Positions 37,447 to 47,556 of a stretch of DNA of 50,133 nucleotides are shown piece by piece. The translations under genes were made by a program, and so were the position numbers. The first letter of the stretch is position 1. Each line of letters opens with the position of its first letter. The stretch comes from Veronia pacifica (GTDB taxonomy: Bacteria > Pseudomonadota > Gammaproteobacteria > Enterobacterales > Vibrionaceae). Below the pieces are notes generated by a model that was given only the letters and a program-made list of their open reading frames with translations, had not been told where the DNA came from and ran no database searches. Where the stretch lies: contig NZ_LYBM01000038.1 in assembly GCF_001707825.1 (NCBI RefSeq), positions 1 to 50,133 on the forward strand. The letters run 5' to 3'.

Positions 37447-37895
37447 TAAGTGTTGCCCCGGTAAGTTTAAGGTATGAAATACTTTTAAGTCAGAAAGAGT
37501 TCACAGTAAAATTATAGTTGTAAATTATATCCAGATATTAGTTTTTATATTTTATTAAATATCATTAATTAATTAACTGAGATCTCTTTATAAACAACGG
37601 GGGTACAATATTTTTAGTCATGTATACTTATTATTGATAATCAATTAGATTAGTGTGTGACTGATAATGTTAGGGTGAAATGAGATATATTAATAATCTA
37701 TTATTATATATTTTTTTACTGCTGCTGATTTAATGATGATAAAGAAGGGTGTAGCTAGCCAAATATTATATTATTATTTTAAATAATTTAAAAAAATATA
37801 AATCAATAATACGTCTATTTTGTTTGTCCGAAAATATAGACTAGACCCATATCTGTACCCACTTTTTCAGCTATATGTTTTTGTATAGAATTCAC
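37447..37895. other. AT-rich gap between the two protease paralogues
   Basis: About 450 bp, very AT-rich with long T/A runs and no plausible gene. It must hold the promoter of the intact protease gene. A 13-bp palindrome ATTGATAATCAAT is at 37633-37645. I found no remnant of a third small-protein gene here. Confidence 0.5.
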
Positions 37896-40843
37896 TTATG
37901 AATCTTCAATTTTCATTAGCCACACTCTCCTGATTCTTGATGAATCGTATGTAATAAAACGTCTCTTGCTCAGTGTATTAAGTAACTTATTATGGTAATG
38001 ATATACTGCCAAAGTAATTTGTACTCTTCCTTTTTCGCCAGACGGCTGCCTGGTATTTCGCAGATTTTTCTTACTCCCCATGCACTCTCATACGGTTTGA
38101 GCAAACTATCATTGAGTATTTGGTAGATTTTACCGTCAATGTGGTAGCTATTTGACTCTACCAAGGTATTTCTACTGATCTTGATGGTTGCTACTCGATC
38201 CGCGTCATCAACTGTTGCCCGTAAAAATAACGGGCAATGTGGTGGTTCAGTGTAGCGAATGGTCACATTAGGGTTATCAGGTGACGGGTAGTAGGCGAGG
38301 TCATAATTCCACTTACATGCAGTTAATACATGCAAGTTGACTTGTGATATGTCAAGTTGACTGGTATTCACAAAGGATAGCTTGATACTATTTTGATTGA
38401 TAATAGCATGGTCAATGAGAATTGGCGGTGTATGTATTTTACCCCTGCTTTCTCTCGTCTCGTTGTCAATGGCCAGCGGTAGATAAAATTTACTAAATCG
38501 GTCGGCCCATCCGTAAGTCATCCCGGTGGAATGGCTCATTCCCATGGCATGGCCAATCTCGTGATACCAAATCATATATGCGTGGGGTTTGAATTTGCCA
38601 TATTTAGGATGTTCATGGTTTATAAAGTCTTCCCAAATAGACGCCCAGCCACCGCTGCTTGAACGAAAATGGCTGAGATTGGCTTTACTGCCGCCTCCCA
38701 TACCTAATGCTTTTCTTACATTCCTAATTATTCTGGGGAATAGATTATGTCCCTCAGCACCAAACTTAAGTAAGTTAAATTCGTCATACGGTAGATCAAC
38801 ATCTGTATACGCCGCGCACTTCGAGTAGTTTCCGCAGTACTTGCCAAAGAATTGTTTTTTTAGTTCTGAGTAGCCTTTTGTATTTACTAAGTTGTAGATA
38901 TTGATCACTGTCTTCTCGATGATGTCTCGCTGCTGTAAATTAGGCGCGCTGTAGCATATTTTGGTTTCATCCGTGCATTTGTCCGCTACGTTATTGGGGC
39001 CAATCGTGATTGTCGGATTAAACAGCTTGAACTGATGCTCAAATGCGATGCTTTCTACCGAGGATGTTGAGAAAGATATGGCTGCTTTGCTGTATTCCGG
39101 TACGGTTTCTGACAAAGACAGGCGTGTGAGAGTGTTATTACCGACCACTCTCACTGCCAGAGTCTCAATGGGAACAGGAGTCTGGTTGATGATGTACCAG
39201 ACGTCATCAATGTTTTCGAAGCTGATCCCATCAAAGACAAACTTATCCGGTAAATCCAGCTCGTCGAAACTGTCGATTGTCGCATCAAGAGTGGCGATAT
39301 CACGAGGTGTAATGGGGAGAGAAAATGTCGCGGTCTTCATTTCAGTTTGAGACAGAACCTCCTCTGCTATGGGTTCAAATTCGACCACAATTTGGCAGTC
39401 TTCCGTGGGGTGGGTGACGGTATATTGCCCATCCTGAAGGACCCCTGAACATCCAGTCACAGTTTTAATTTTTTGGAGCACATCAGGTTGCAGCGAAAAG
39501 ACAGTGACTTCGCTGTGCATCATTTGTGCATTAGAGGGATAAAGCACCCCGTCTCCCGCGACCTGACTGGTCACGTTGAACGTTGAGGCAACAAAGTCGG
39601 CGCTTACTTCGCAGTCGTTAGTACGCCCGCGAGACGGTAAGTAGTATCTGTGAGTATTCCGTTACAGCCAGTAATGGACGACAGTTCGAAATATTTCTCA
39701 GGCTCAACGGTCAGGTCGACTACCTCGCTGTGAGTGATTACTCCTCCAGCAGAAGACAGGCTGCCACTACCTTTCGCGCTCGTAGTGTATTGATATTCTT
39801 TTTCAGAAAAAACAGCACTAATGGTGCAGTCTGATACTGGATGTTGAATTCGATATTTACTTCCGTCGATCGAGCCGTTACAACCGTCGATACTCTCAAA
39901 CTCTGAATGCGGTTTGGCCTCGAGCATGAAAAGGTAAGTATCACTGTGAGTCATTGTCATAGCGGTCGGCACTGGCTGCTCTTTGAAGAGAATGTTTCCG
40001 TCGCCAGTTACCCTACTATCAATGGTGTATTTGATGGGTGAGAAAGATATCTCCAGTGAGCAGTTATCGGTCAGGCTCTCGACCATATATTGATTATCAG
40101 ACAGTTGTTGTGAGCTGCAGCCTGAGACGCTGGCGATTTTATGATGCTCGTTGGGAGACAGGGTGAATACTTGTTTGTCAAAATGCGTCATTCTCCCATT
40201 TGTCGGTGACACAGTGCCTAGACCATTAAGCTGGGTGACGACCTCAAAAGAACGCGGTGCAAAGGCTACGTCTATATTGCAGTCGTTGCTGATATTTTTG
40301 ACCGTGATTTTGTTGTCGGACATCACTGACTGACAGCCCTCCACGGATGAAACGTAGGAGTATTGCTCAGGTGTAACGGTGAAGACTTTTTCAGACCCGA
40401 AGGGAAGTTGCCAGCTATTTGGGCTGACTGAGCCGTTGCCGATACTATTGATTTTTACGCTGAAGACATCGGGCTCAATAACAAAATCGACTACACAATA
40501 TTTTTCCACACTCTCTATGACATAGGATTTACCGCTATATTTACCGCCGCATCCCTGCGCTTTGACCACGCTATGAAATTCAGCTGAGGAGACATCAATA
40601 CGCACCATTTCTCCCAGTGCTATCTTATGGTTGTTATCCCCTTTAATCATACCCTTGCCAACGAGTAGAGCAGTACCTTTACCTTGAATGTTAATTTGAA
40701 TAACGGCCCATTCAGGTTCATTGACGGGTATACCTTTAGAGGGTAAAGGGCAAATCTTTGCTTGCAGAATTTTGTGTGTTATCAGATGTGTTGCAACCGA
40801 AAATTAACAAGGAAGTGAGTAAAACTAGAAGGTAGCGTCTCAT
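37896..40843 (-). pseudogene. Paralogue of the lipoprotein metalloprotease, broken by three frameshifts
   Basis: Read in three reverse frames this gives a protein parallel to the intact neighbour. An ATG at 40843 opens a lipoprotein signal (SLLIFGC) but the frame stops at 40736. The mature part resumes in another frame, from VNEPEWAVIQINI to 39604. It shifts again near 39630 (GGCGT-ACTAAC, one base short of the neighbour's GVTDN) and continues through the HEIGHAMGMSH zinc motif. It shifts a third time near 38010 and ends at 37896, about 25 residues shorter than the neighbour. Each break is consistent with a one-base loss. Catalytic residues remain, so the decay looks recent, unless the breaks are sequencing errors. 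Confidence 0.85.
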
Positions 40844-41010
40844 TATATCTCGTCCCGCTGTAATCAAAGCACTGGATTCTTTCACTGTTAACGTTAACAG
40901 TGTAATTATTTAAACATGCTTATATTTACTGTTGAATGAAAGGTAAAAACGACAAGTTTTTCTTGGTATGGTTTATATTTATCTATATAGGATACAAGAG
41001 GTATTTCTCT

Positions 41011-41280
41011 ATGAGATTCTTTATTATGGTAAAAATTGTCTTTATATTTTTATTCATTTCTTCTTCATCATCGGCGTGGGAAGTGATATCGCAAAGCGCG
41101 GAAGGCCATGGAAATATGTTTTATTACGAAATTCGTTGCGAAAACAATATGGTACTCTCTCTGTCAGCTGATCTCGAAAAAGAAGAATATTTTGATGTTG
41201 AGGGAAATATTCACAGCACTCTCGACGATGCCGTTAATGCATCTTGCACTACAGAATACACATCCGATGGTTATTTATGA
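41011..41280 (+). CDS. Small secreted two-cysteine protein, paralogue 2
   Basis: 89 aa from ATG 41011 with AAGAGGT 8 nt upstream; the frame runs further back to 40936 but without a site. Signal peptide ending SSSSSA, mature start at Trp, two Cys (IRCEN and NASCTTE). Paralogous to 34160-34429, of the same length and with both Cys aligned. It diverges from the broken protease gene (start 40843) with 167 bp between, and precedes the histidine kinase by 84 bp on the same strand, so it may be co-transcribed with the kinase. Function unknown. Confidence 0.72.
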   Translation: MRFFIMVKIVFIFLFISSSSSAWEVISQSAEGHGNMFYYEIRCENNMVLSLSADLEKEEYFDVEGNIHSTLDDAVNASCTTEYTSDGYL

Positions 41281-41364
41281 CGTATACGGATAGTACTAAC
41301 ATAAATGTCTATCTTTTTATATATTATTTTTGGATATTAGGTTATAAAATTTGCACAAAGAATA

Positions 41365-44300
41365 ATGAAAATAACAACTTGTCTATATTTTTGGCTTCTT
41401 ATTGTAGCAATGTTTTTTTCTGTTTTTATATTTTGGTCTGTTAAAGAAATAAAGCATTTGGATGATGAGCTTAGCGGTATCCATAATCATATTAAGCAGC
41501 AAAATACACTGGCCCTTGATTTAAGTAACAGGGTTGATTTATCGACGCGTTTTACCAGTTATTTCGCGTCGACGGGTGATCCTGTTTGGTTCGCTCTCTA
41601 CCACCAACTCCGGAATGACAGGAATGTAGGAAATGAATTCGCTGATAATTTCTGGGCTGGCAAAATTGTTGAGGCTGTTCAAGACAATTCCAAGAGCGTT
41701 GCCGGCACTGAACGCACTCTATTCCCACACTTTCTCGACACCCTCAAGGAGACAGAGACAAATGTGGCCGCTATTGCCATTATGGAGCAAGCTCGTGAGT
41801 CATTTGACGAACTTGAACGAGTAGAAAGAGGTGTTTTTGACCGTTCAACGGGGGTGCAGCAAGATTTTGGCCTCATCACACATTCACTCACTTACCTAAA
41901 AGACAGACAAAGAGCGTTATCAGCTATCGATCTCTATTTGCGCACTGTGAATGCTAGGTTGGGTAGAGAAATCGCAGGTATCGTAGAACAAAAGAACCGA
42001 CTGCAAGAAACTATTGTGGTGGTCGTTTTGCTGCTGCTTGTTGTTCTTGCGTTGTCAGGGCGTCTTGTGTGGCTTCAGTTTTTTCGGCCTATTCATCTTA
42101 TGCGTGAGGCTCTAGAAAATAGGGTTGATAATCTGTCAGCTAAATATGCAAGTGGTCAGTCAAGCTATGGTGCATTGACGGAACTGGCAGACGTGCAGCA
42201 ACAAATTCTCCTTGAGCTGAATCATCGCTTTGTATTTACAGAGACCCTCTCACTCTTCTCCAATGACGGCAAGGATTTCAGCGCCACAGAGGCAATGAGT
42301 AAAGAGATAAGTCGTTATCTTAGCGAGTCATTTAACATCCCTTTGATCAATGTTTTTGTTGTCGATGATGGGCAACTGGTATGTCGCTCGAGCATTGGTG
42401 GTGACAGAAACTTACCGACCCCCGAAGTGCTACCTCCCTCCTATCGCCGCGCGTTTAGTGAACAAAAGATTCTAAGACTCAGCAATCGAGAGTCTTCTTT
42501 TTTGCTCCAACTGGGAATGGGAAATCTTGAGCTGCATGATATTGTGCTTATGCCCCTGTCCGTTAACGATGAGCCCTTGGGAATGATAGAGCTAGCCTCT
42601 GTACATTCTCTACAACAGGACGAAATAAAATGGCTTGAAGCAGTTAGGGAGGATATGGCGATTGCAATTCAGCTTGCCATCACAGCAGAAAAACAAGAAG
42701 CCGCCGACGCCCAAATGTCAGAGCAGCTGACGTTAAATCGTCAGATCATTAACGCCATTCCAAATCCTATGTATTACCGTGACAAAGAACGACAATATAT
42801 AAATGTAAACAATGCTTTTACTGACTTTCTCGGCGTGTTCTATGCCGACGTCATCGGAAAGTGTCCCACCGAATTATTCAGTGAGCCAATTGGCGTACTC
42901 TTTGATAAAAATGAGCAAGAACTACTGGATTATCCGGGATCATTGTTTTACGACATTGAAATAGATAACGCCGCTGGAGAGCGGCGAAATTTGACAGTCA
43001 TTGAAGCTACCTATTTCGACGCAGAGGGCCAACCACTGGGCATTGTTGGTCTCTTTGTTGATGTGACAACCCAGAAGCGTTTGGAAGCTGATTTGACCGC
43101 TGCGAAAGATCAGGCGACCAAAGCCAGCCGGGCAAAAGGTGAGTTCCTCGCCAATATGAGCCATGAGATCCGTACTCCCATGAATGCGATTCTTGGCATG
43201 ACACAGGCAACGTTGCAGACAGCATTAACAAAAAAGCAGTCCCTCTACGTGTCTAACATTGAAAAGGCCGGACGTTCTCTACTTGGGATCATTAACGATA
43301 TCCTCGATTTTTCTAAGATAGAGGCAGGTAAATTCATCATCGAGAATAACCCTTTTTCACTTGATGATGTGCTGGATAACGTTTGTAACATCACAGTAGG
43401 TAAAGCACGGGAAAAGAACCTTGATCTGATCGTAGATATTTCTCCGGATTTACCGGACAGACAAATCGGCGATCCGCAAAGACTTGGACAGGTGTTAGTG
43501 AATCTCATCGGTAATGCCATCAAGTTCACCGATGAGGGTCAGGTGATCGTACGAGTCAAGGCCGGAGATGATCAATTTTCTGATAACGCTTTTATGCTCC
43601 TGATCGAGGTGGAAGATTCAGGCATCGGGATGACAAATGAACAAGTGTCGCGATTATTTGAATCTTTTTCTCAGGCAGACAGCTCGATCAGTCGTCAATA
43701 CGGTGGCACTGGACTGGGGTTGTCAATATCTAAAGGTTTTGTTGAGCTGATGGGAGGGAAAATATGGGTTGAAAGCTGGCCCGGCGTCGGCTCCAGATTC
43801 TCATTTACAGTGAAAACAAAACAGGACAAGTCGTTCATTGCGGATGACAATGATGCCACTCAACAGGAAGTGTTGCTAGACGGGGTAAAAGTGCTATTGG
43901 TTGAAAAAGAGGTGTCGGCTTCGCGTGATATGAACCGTTCACTCACTATACTGGGGCTCGATGTTGTCGCCGTTTCGTTCGATGCGAACGTGAATGCTGA
44001 ACTTGTTGATGCCAGCGCACGTGGCTCCGGATACAGTATTGTGTTGATCGAGAACAAGGTGCCAGAGTCTGAAAGTAGCGCCACGATAAATAGCTACAGA
44101 GAACTCAACTTATCACCCGCACCGAGATTTATTTTAATTTCTGAGGATGAACACAAGGCCCACCCGCAATATAAAGATTCAAACGTGTACGACGATGTGA
44201 TCGCGCCAAAGGTATCCACCAAAAAACTGAGTAAGCGTCTCCGTGATCTACTGAGTGAAGTCTGTTGTGAAAGTGCTGCTCCCTATGCTGATTTATCAGG

Positions 44301-45306
44301 TGTACGTATTCTTCTTGTCGAGGATAATTACATTAATCAGGAGGTGGCAAAAGCATTATTGGAACACTGTGAGCCGCAGCTAGAGGTTGCTGGAAATGGC
44401 AAAGAGGCGATTTCGCTAATAAGAAAAAATAACTACGACCTAGTGCTCATGGACATGCAAATGCCTGTCATGGACGGACTTTCAGCGACCCGGGCAATAA
44501 GGAAGATATCAGAGTTTACCGATTTACCTATTGTGGCGATGACCGCCAATGTACTGCAAAACGAGATAGATGCATGTATAGCTTCGGGTATGAATGACCA
44601 TATCGCTAAACCTGTGGAGGCCAAGGAACTTATTGCAGTGATTTGTCGATGGACAACCGCATCAAACAAGCTGGACGTCAGCAGTACCAAAAAACCAGAA
44701 GAAATGGCGCGGGACACCCGCCACCTGTTGGATATTCACGAAGGCATACAACGCCTTGGTGGAAACGAAAGTACGTACTGGCGCATGGTGACAATGATGT
44801 TGGATACCTACACCGTCAAGCTTGAGAAACTCAGACAAAAACACGAAAAGTCAGACTTCCGTGATATCGAACTCTTAGCTCACACCATCAAAGGAACAGC
44901 AGGTAATGTGTCAGCAAAGTCACTCAGTTTGCTTGCTGCCAGGCTTGAAAAAGGAGCAAAACAAGGCAACGTTGAGATAATTCTTATCGATAAAATGTTG
45001 TTATTGATGAGTCAAATTTTGCTCTTGGTTCCTGCCGGGGCAGATCCTGAGGTACGAGAGGTAAATTTCAGTGGCTACAGCAGAAAAGAGCTAAGAATAG
45101 AATTAGAACAACTTGCTATTTTACTGGGTCAATTTGATGCGCAGGCGTTGGATTTTATCGAAGGAATAAAGCAAAGTGCAAACGAAATGAAAGTGGATTT
45201 GACAGCCATTCATATGGATATCCAGAAATTTGACTATGAGGAAGCAGGACAAAAACTTGAGATAACGATTGAGGCACTCCTCAAAGAGGAAATGCACTCT
45301 ATCTGA
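41365..45306 (+). CDS. Hybrid sensor histidine kinase with GAF, PAS, two receivers and HPt
   Basis: 1313 aa. Helix 1 ~5-24, periplasmic sensor ~25-212, helix 2 ~214-236, coiled linker, GAF-like ~285-440, PAS ~455-575 (IPNPMYYRDKERQYINVN), HisKA with phospho-His600 in SHEIRTPMNAILG, ATPase ~700-815 (NLIGNAIKF, GGTGLGLSIS), degenerate receiver ~830-955 with Glu896 in place of the acceptor Asp, normal receiver with Asp1030 in LMDMQMPVMDG, and an HPt with His1173 in AHTIKGTAGN. A further ~100-residue helical tail follows. Overall like BarA/TorS-type phosphorelay kinases. No response regulator gene is adjacent, so the output is elsewhere. The periplasmic sensor could read a signal linked to the neighbouring secreted protein; that is inference. 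Confidence 0.92.
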   Translation: MKITTCLYFWLLIVAMFFSVFIFWSVKEIKHLDDELSGIHNHIKQQNTLALDLSNRVDLSTRFTSYFASTGDPVWFALYHQLRNDRNVGNEFADNFWAGKIVEAVQDNSKSVAGTERTLFPHFLDTLKETETNVAAIAIMEQARESFDELERVERGVFDRSTGVQQDFGLITHSLTYLKDRQRALSAIDLYLRTVNARLGREIAGIVEQKNRLQETIVVVVLLLLVVLALSGRLVWLQFFRPIHLMREALENRVDNLSAKYASGQSSYGALTELADVQQQILLELNHRFVFTETLSLFSNDGKDFSATEAMSKEISRYLSESFNIPLINVFVVDDGQLVCRSSIGGDRNLPTPEVLPPSYRRAFSEQKILRLSNRESSFLLQLGMGNLELHDIVLMPLSVNDEPLGMIELASVHSLQQDEIKWLEAVREDMAIAIQLAITAEKQEAADAQMSEQLTLNRQIINAIPNPMYYRDKERQYINVNNAFTDFLGVFYADVIGKCPTELFSEPIGVLFDKNEQELLDYPGSLFYDIEIDNAAGERRNLTVIEATYFDAEGQPLGIVGLFVDVTTQKRLEADLTAAKDQATKASRAKGEFLANMSHEIRTPMNAILGMTQATLQTALTKKQSLYVSNIEKAGRSLLGIINDILDFSKIEAGKFIIENNPFSLDDVLDNVCNITVGKAREKNLDLIVDISPDLPDRQIGDPQRLGQVLVNLIGNAIKFTDEGQVIVRVKAGDDQFSDNAFMLLIEVEDSGIGMTNEQVSRLFESFSQADSSISRQYGGTGLGLSISKGFVELMGGKIWVESWPGVGSRFSFTVKTKQDKSFIADDNDATQQEVLLDGVKVLLVEKEVSASRDMNRSLTILGLDVVAVSFDANVNAELVDASARGSGYSIVLIENKVPESESSATINSYRELNLSPAPRFILISEDEHKAHPQYKDSNVYDDVIAPKVSTKKLSKRLRDLLSEVCCESAAPYADLSGVRILLVEDNYINQEVAKALLEHCEPQLEVAGNGKEAISLIRKNNYDLVLMDMQMPVMDGLSATRAIRKISEFTDLPIVAMTANVLQNEIDACIASGMNDHIAKPVEAKELIAVICRWTTASNKLDVSSTKKPEEMARDTRHLLDIHEGIQRLGGNESTYWRMVTMMLDTYTVKLEKLRQKHEKSDFRDIELLAHTIKGTAGNVSAKSLSLLAARLEKGAKQGNVEIILIDKMLLLMSQILLLVPAGADPEVREVNFSGYSRKELRIELEQLAILLGQFDAQALDFIEGIKQSANEMKVDLTAIHMDIQKFDYEEAGQKLEITIEALLKEEMHSI

Positions 45307-45756
45307 AAGTTCACTTGGTTTTTATCTTCGGGATATTACCTTGCTTACAAAGCTCATATCGGAGCAGCTGCAACATGGCCTCTGATTCTCTCCTGTTAGT
45401 TGGTTTCCAACTTGAAATAACCTTGATTCTATTTTTCATAGCATGGCTCTCATCTTGGTTTAATTACCTTAATGATGCATTGAAGTGTAACTTTTATTGA
45501 TTCAAAAATTACAAATACCGCCAAAACAACGAGATAATATGTGTTAAAAAATAAAAGAACTAACTGGGTATAATTTGACCGATAACAGAAAAAAATATCG
45601 TGATCTTTGTCTTAATATCCATACAAATCTGTATTGAGTGAGCGGTAAGTTACACCATAGATACCATCGATGTTTGTCGCTGATCGGTGACTACGCAGAT
45701 AAGATAGTTAAACCAAGAAATGTGAGAGCCTGTCCGAATCGCTGGAATGGCAAGAA
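45307..45756. other. Intergenic region after the histidine kinase
   Basis: About 450 bp without a supported gene. A hydrophobic 41-codon frame (ATG 45375 to 45500, GGAG 10 nt upstream) is possible but weak. Confidence 0.4.
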
Positions 45757-45788
45757 ATAAAAAGCAGGCTTATGCCTGCTTGTTTTTT
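45757..45788 (-). terminator. Rho-independent terminator of the acyl-CoA ligase gene
   Basis: AAGCAGGC pairs with GCCTGCTT around a 4-nt loop (45762-45781). On the minus strand it is followed by TTTTTATTTC, 25-50 nt past the stop; on the plus strand TGTTTTTTG also follows, so it can act both ways. Confidence 0.88.
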
Positions 45789-45812
45789 GATTGGAACGTT
45801 TTATTCGTTACC

Positions 45813-47465
45813 CTAGTTAGATTCCCACACGACCAGTTTGCCTTTCGGCCACTCGTCGCAGATGTTTTGGTATATTTTTTCGAGTTCATGTCGCTTGATT
45901 TTCAATGTTGGTGTCAGGATACCATTCTCAATGCTCCATGGATCTTCGACCATGAGAACACCTTTGATCTTCTCGTGGCTCTCCAGTTCACCATTTATCG
46001 TTGAAATTATCGACTCTACTTTTCGTTCGTAGCGTGCTTTGTCCATGTTCGGAAATTGATGAGGGACTGCGAGTAATATCGGAGCTGGCATGCCTGAACC
46101 CACCAAACACATTAGCTCAATATTACTGAGTTCAAAGAGGCGTTTTTCAATAGGTACTGGCGACACAAATTTACCCTTCGCTGTTTTGAAGGCATCTTTT
46201 TTTCGCCCTTCAATACTCAGGTAACCATCAGCGTCGAGGCTTCCCTTGTCACCCGTGTGAAGCCAACCATCAATAATGGTCTCATTTGTCGCTTCTTCAT
46301 TTTTGTAATAGCCAGAAAACAAGCCTTTTGTTTTGACCAAAATCTCTCCATCGTCAGCGATTTTGACCTCAACACCCGGGCCAGCGTTACCCACTGTACC
46401 TACCTTATCGCTGCGATAGGGATAGTTAACAGTGCTGTATGCCATTGACTCTGTCATTCCCCATGCTTCGGTGATATTCATACCGATTTTCTCGTACCAG
46501 CGAAGTAAAGCTGGTGAGACTGGGGCGGAGCCACAGCCAAGGACACGACAGTTTTCCAGTCCAAGATTGGTCTGAATTTTTTTCTTAATCAAGCCTGAAA
46601 TAATGGGGAGTTTGAGTAAGAAATTGAGTTTAGCGTCAGGCAGCTTCTCTTGAATTCGTTGCTGAAAAAGAGTCCAAAGACGAGGTACAGAAATGAATAA
46701 CGTTGGCCGATGCATTTTGACATCGTCAATAAAGGTATCAAGTGACTCTGGGAAGGCGGTACACGTACCAGCAAGCATTGTCGTACTGAGTATGTAAACA
46801 CGTTCGGTGATGTGAGCAAGAGGAAGATATGAAAATGCTCTATCGTTTTTGTACACACCAAGAAGCTCACAAACCTGTGTAGCAGCCCATGTAACAGCTC
46901 CGTAAGTCAGCATGGCACCCTTTGGCAGCCCTGTGCTTCCCGATGTGTAGACGATTGTCATTAAATCATCGTCCCCGTGTTCAGGACGATCATCACTGGG
47001 CTCATGTTTGACCAACAGATCATTCCAATCGTAGCCACAGTTAATGGTTGGGTAAGGGAAGGCAATCGTCAGAATTTCAGAACGTTCATCAATAGATTCC
47101 TTTACAGCCAGCGTGTCATCTAATTTTCCGATAAATAATGCTTTGGATTCGCTATGGTCAAGAACGTGCCCAATCGTTTCTTTTCCCGCGGTCGGGAAGA
47201 TTGGAACGCTGATGAAGCTGCCGAGTGTCATTGCCAAATCTGAAATAAACCATTCGGCACAGTTTTTTGATATTAGTGCAACACGGTCGCCGGGCTGAAG
47301 ACCCATGGCCTTGAGTGCGGTAACCATTCTCAATGCTTGATCAATAACATCTGAGTAGGTGAAATCTTTAAACTGTCGGTTAATGATTTGACGCAGAAAA
47401 ACTTCATTGGACCTTTCATTCTCGGCGAACTGCAACATGCGTTCGTAAGGTTTAGGTAGGGACAT
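45813..47465 (-). CDS. Long-chain acyl-CoA synthetase (AMP-forming ligase)
   Basis: 550 aa from ATG 47465 with GGAG 8 nt upstream; an in-frame ATG 13 codons earlier is less likely. ANL-superfamily motifs: TIVYTSGSTGLPKGAML (P-loop), the EAWGMTESMAYST region, GWLHTGDKGSLDADGYLSI (hinge) and the A10-like KTAKGKFVSPVPIE lysine region. No membrane segment. It activates fatty acids for degradation or lipid synthesis and is of the FAA1/long-chain type rather than typical FadD. A FadR-like operator lies 75 bp upstream, linking it to fatty acid control. Confidence 0.9.
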   Translation of the reverse strand: MSLPKPYERMLQFAENERSNEVFLRQIINRQFKDFTYSDVIDQALRMVTALKAMGLQPGDRVALISKNCAEWFISDLAMTLGSFISVPIFPTAGKETIGHVLDHSESKALFIGKLDDTLAVKESIDERSEILTIAFPYPTINCGYDWNDLLVKHEPSDDRPEHGDDDLMTIVYTSGSTGLPKGAMLTYGAVTWAATQVCELLGVYKNDRAFSYLPLAHITERVYILSTTMLAGTCTAFPESLDTFIDDVKMHRPTLFISVPRLWTLFQQRIQEKLPDAKLNFLLKLPIISGLIKKKIQTNLGLENCRVLGCGSAPVSPALLRWYEKIGMNITEAWGMTESMAYSTVNYPYRSDKVGTVGNAGPGVEVKIADDGEILVKTKGLFSGYYKNEEATNETIIDGWLHTGDKGSLDADGYLSIEGRKKDAFKTAKGKFVSPVPIEKRLFELSNIELMCLVGSGMPAPILLAVPHQFPNMDKARYERKVESIISTINGELESHEKIKGVLMVEDPWSIENGILTPTLKIKRHELEKIYQNICDEWPKGKLVVWESN

Positions 47466-47539
47466 CAGAGCACTCCATTTGCTGCGATAGAGGTATGGAA
47501 ACATTCATATTATTGTTATCAACTCGTTAACTTAAGTAG

Positions 47540-47556
47540 CTCTGGTACGATGAGTC
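47540..47556 (-). promoter_or_regulatory. FadR-like operator upstream of the acyl-CoA ligase
   Basis: CTCTGGTACGATGAGTC matches the FadR operator pattern (AGCTGGTATGATGAGTT at E. coli fadD, ATCTGGTACGACCAGAT at fadBA, from memory) in most positions. It lies 75 bp before the ligase start, a suitable place for repression. Confidence 0.6.

Noticed and set aside
37633-37650. Fur box
   Set aside because: Only the left TGATAAT half matches the 7-1-7 pattern; the right half does not.
45375-45500. 41-aa hydrophobic frame after the histidine kinase
   Set aside because: One possible membrane helix and a poorly spaced GGAG only; too weak to call.
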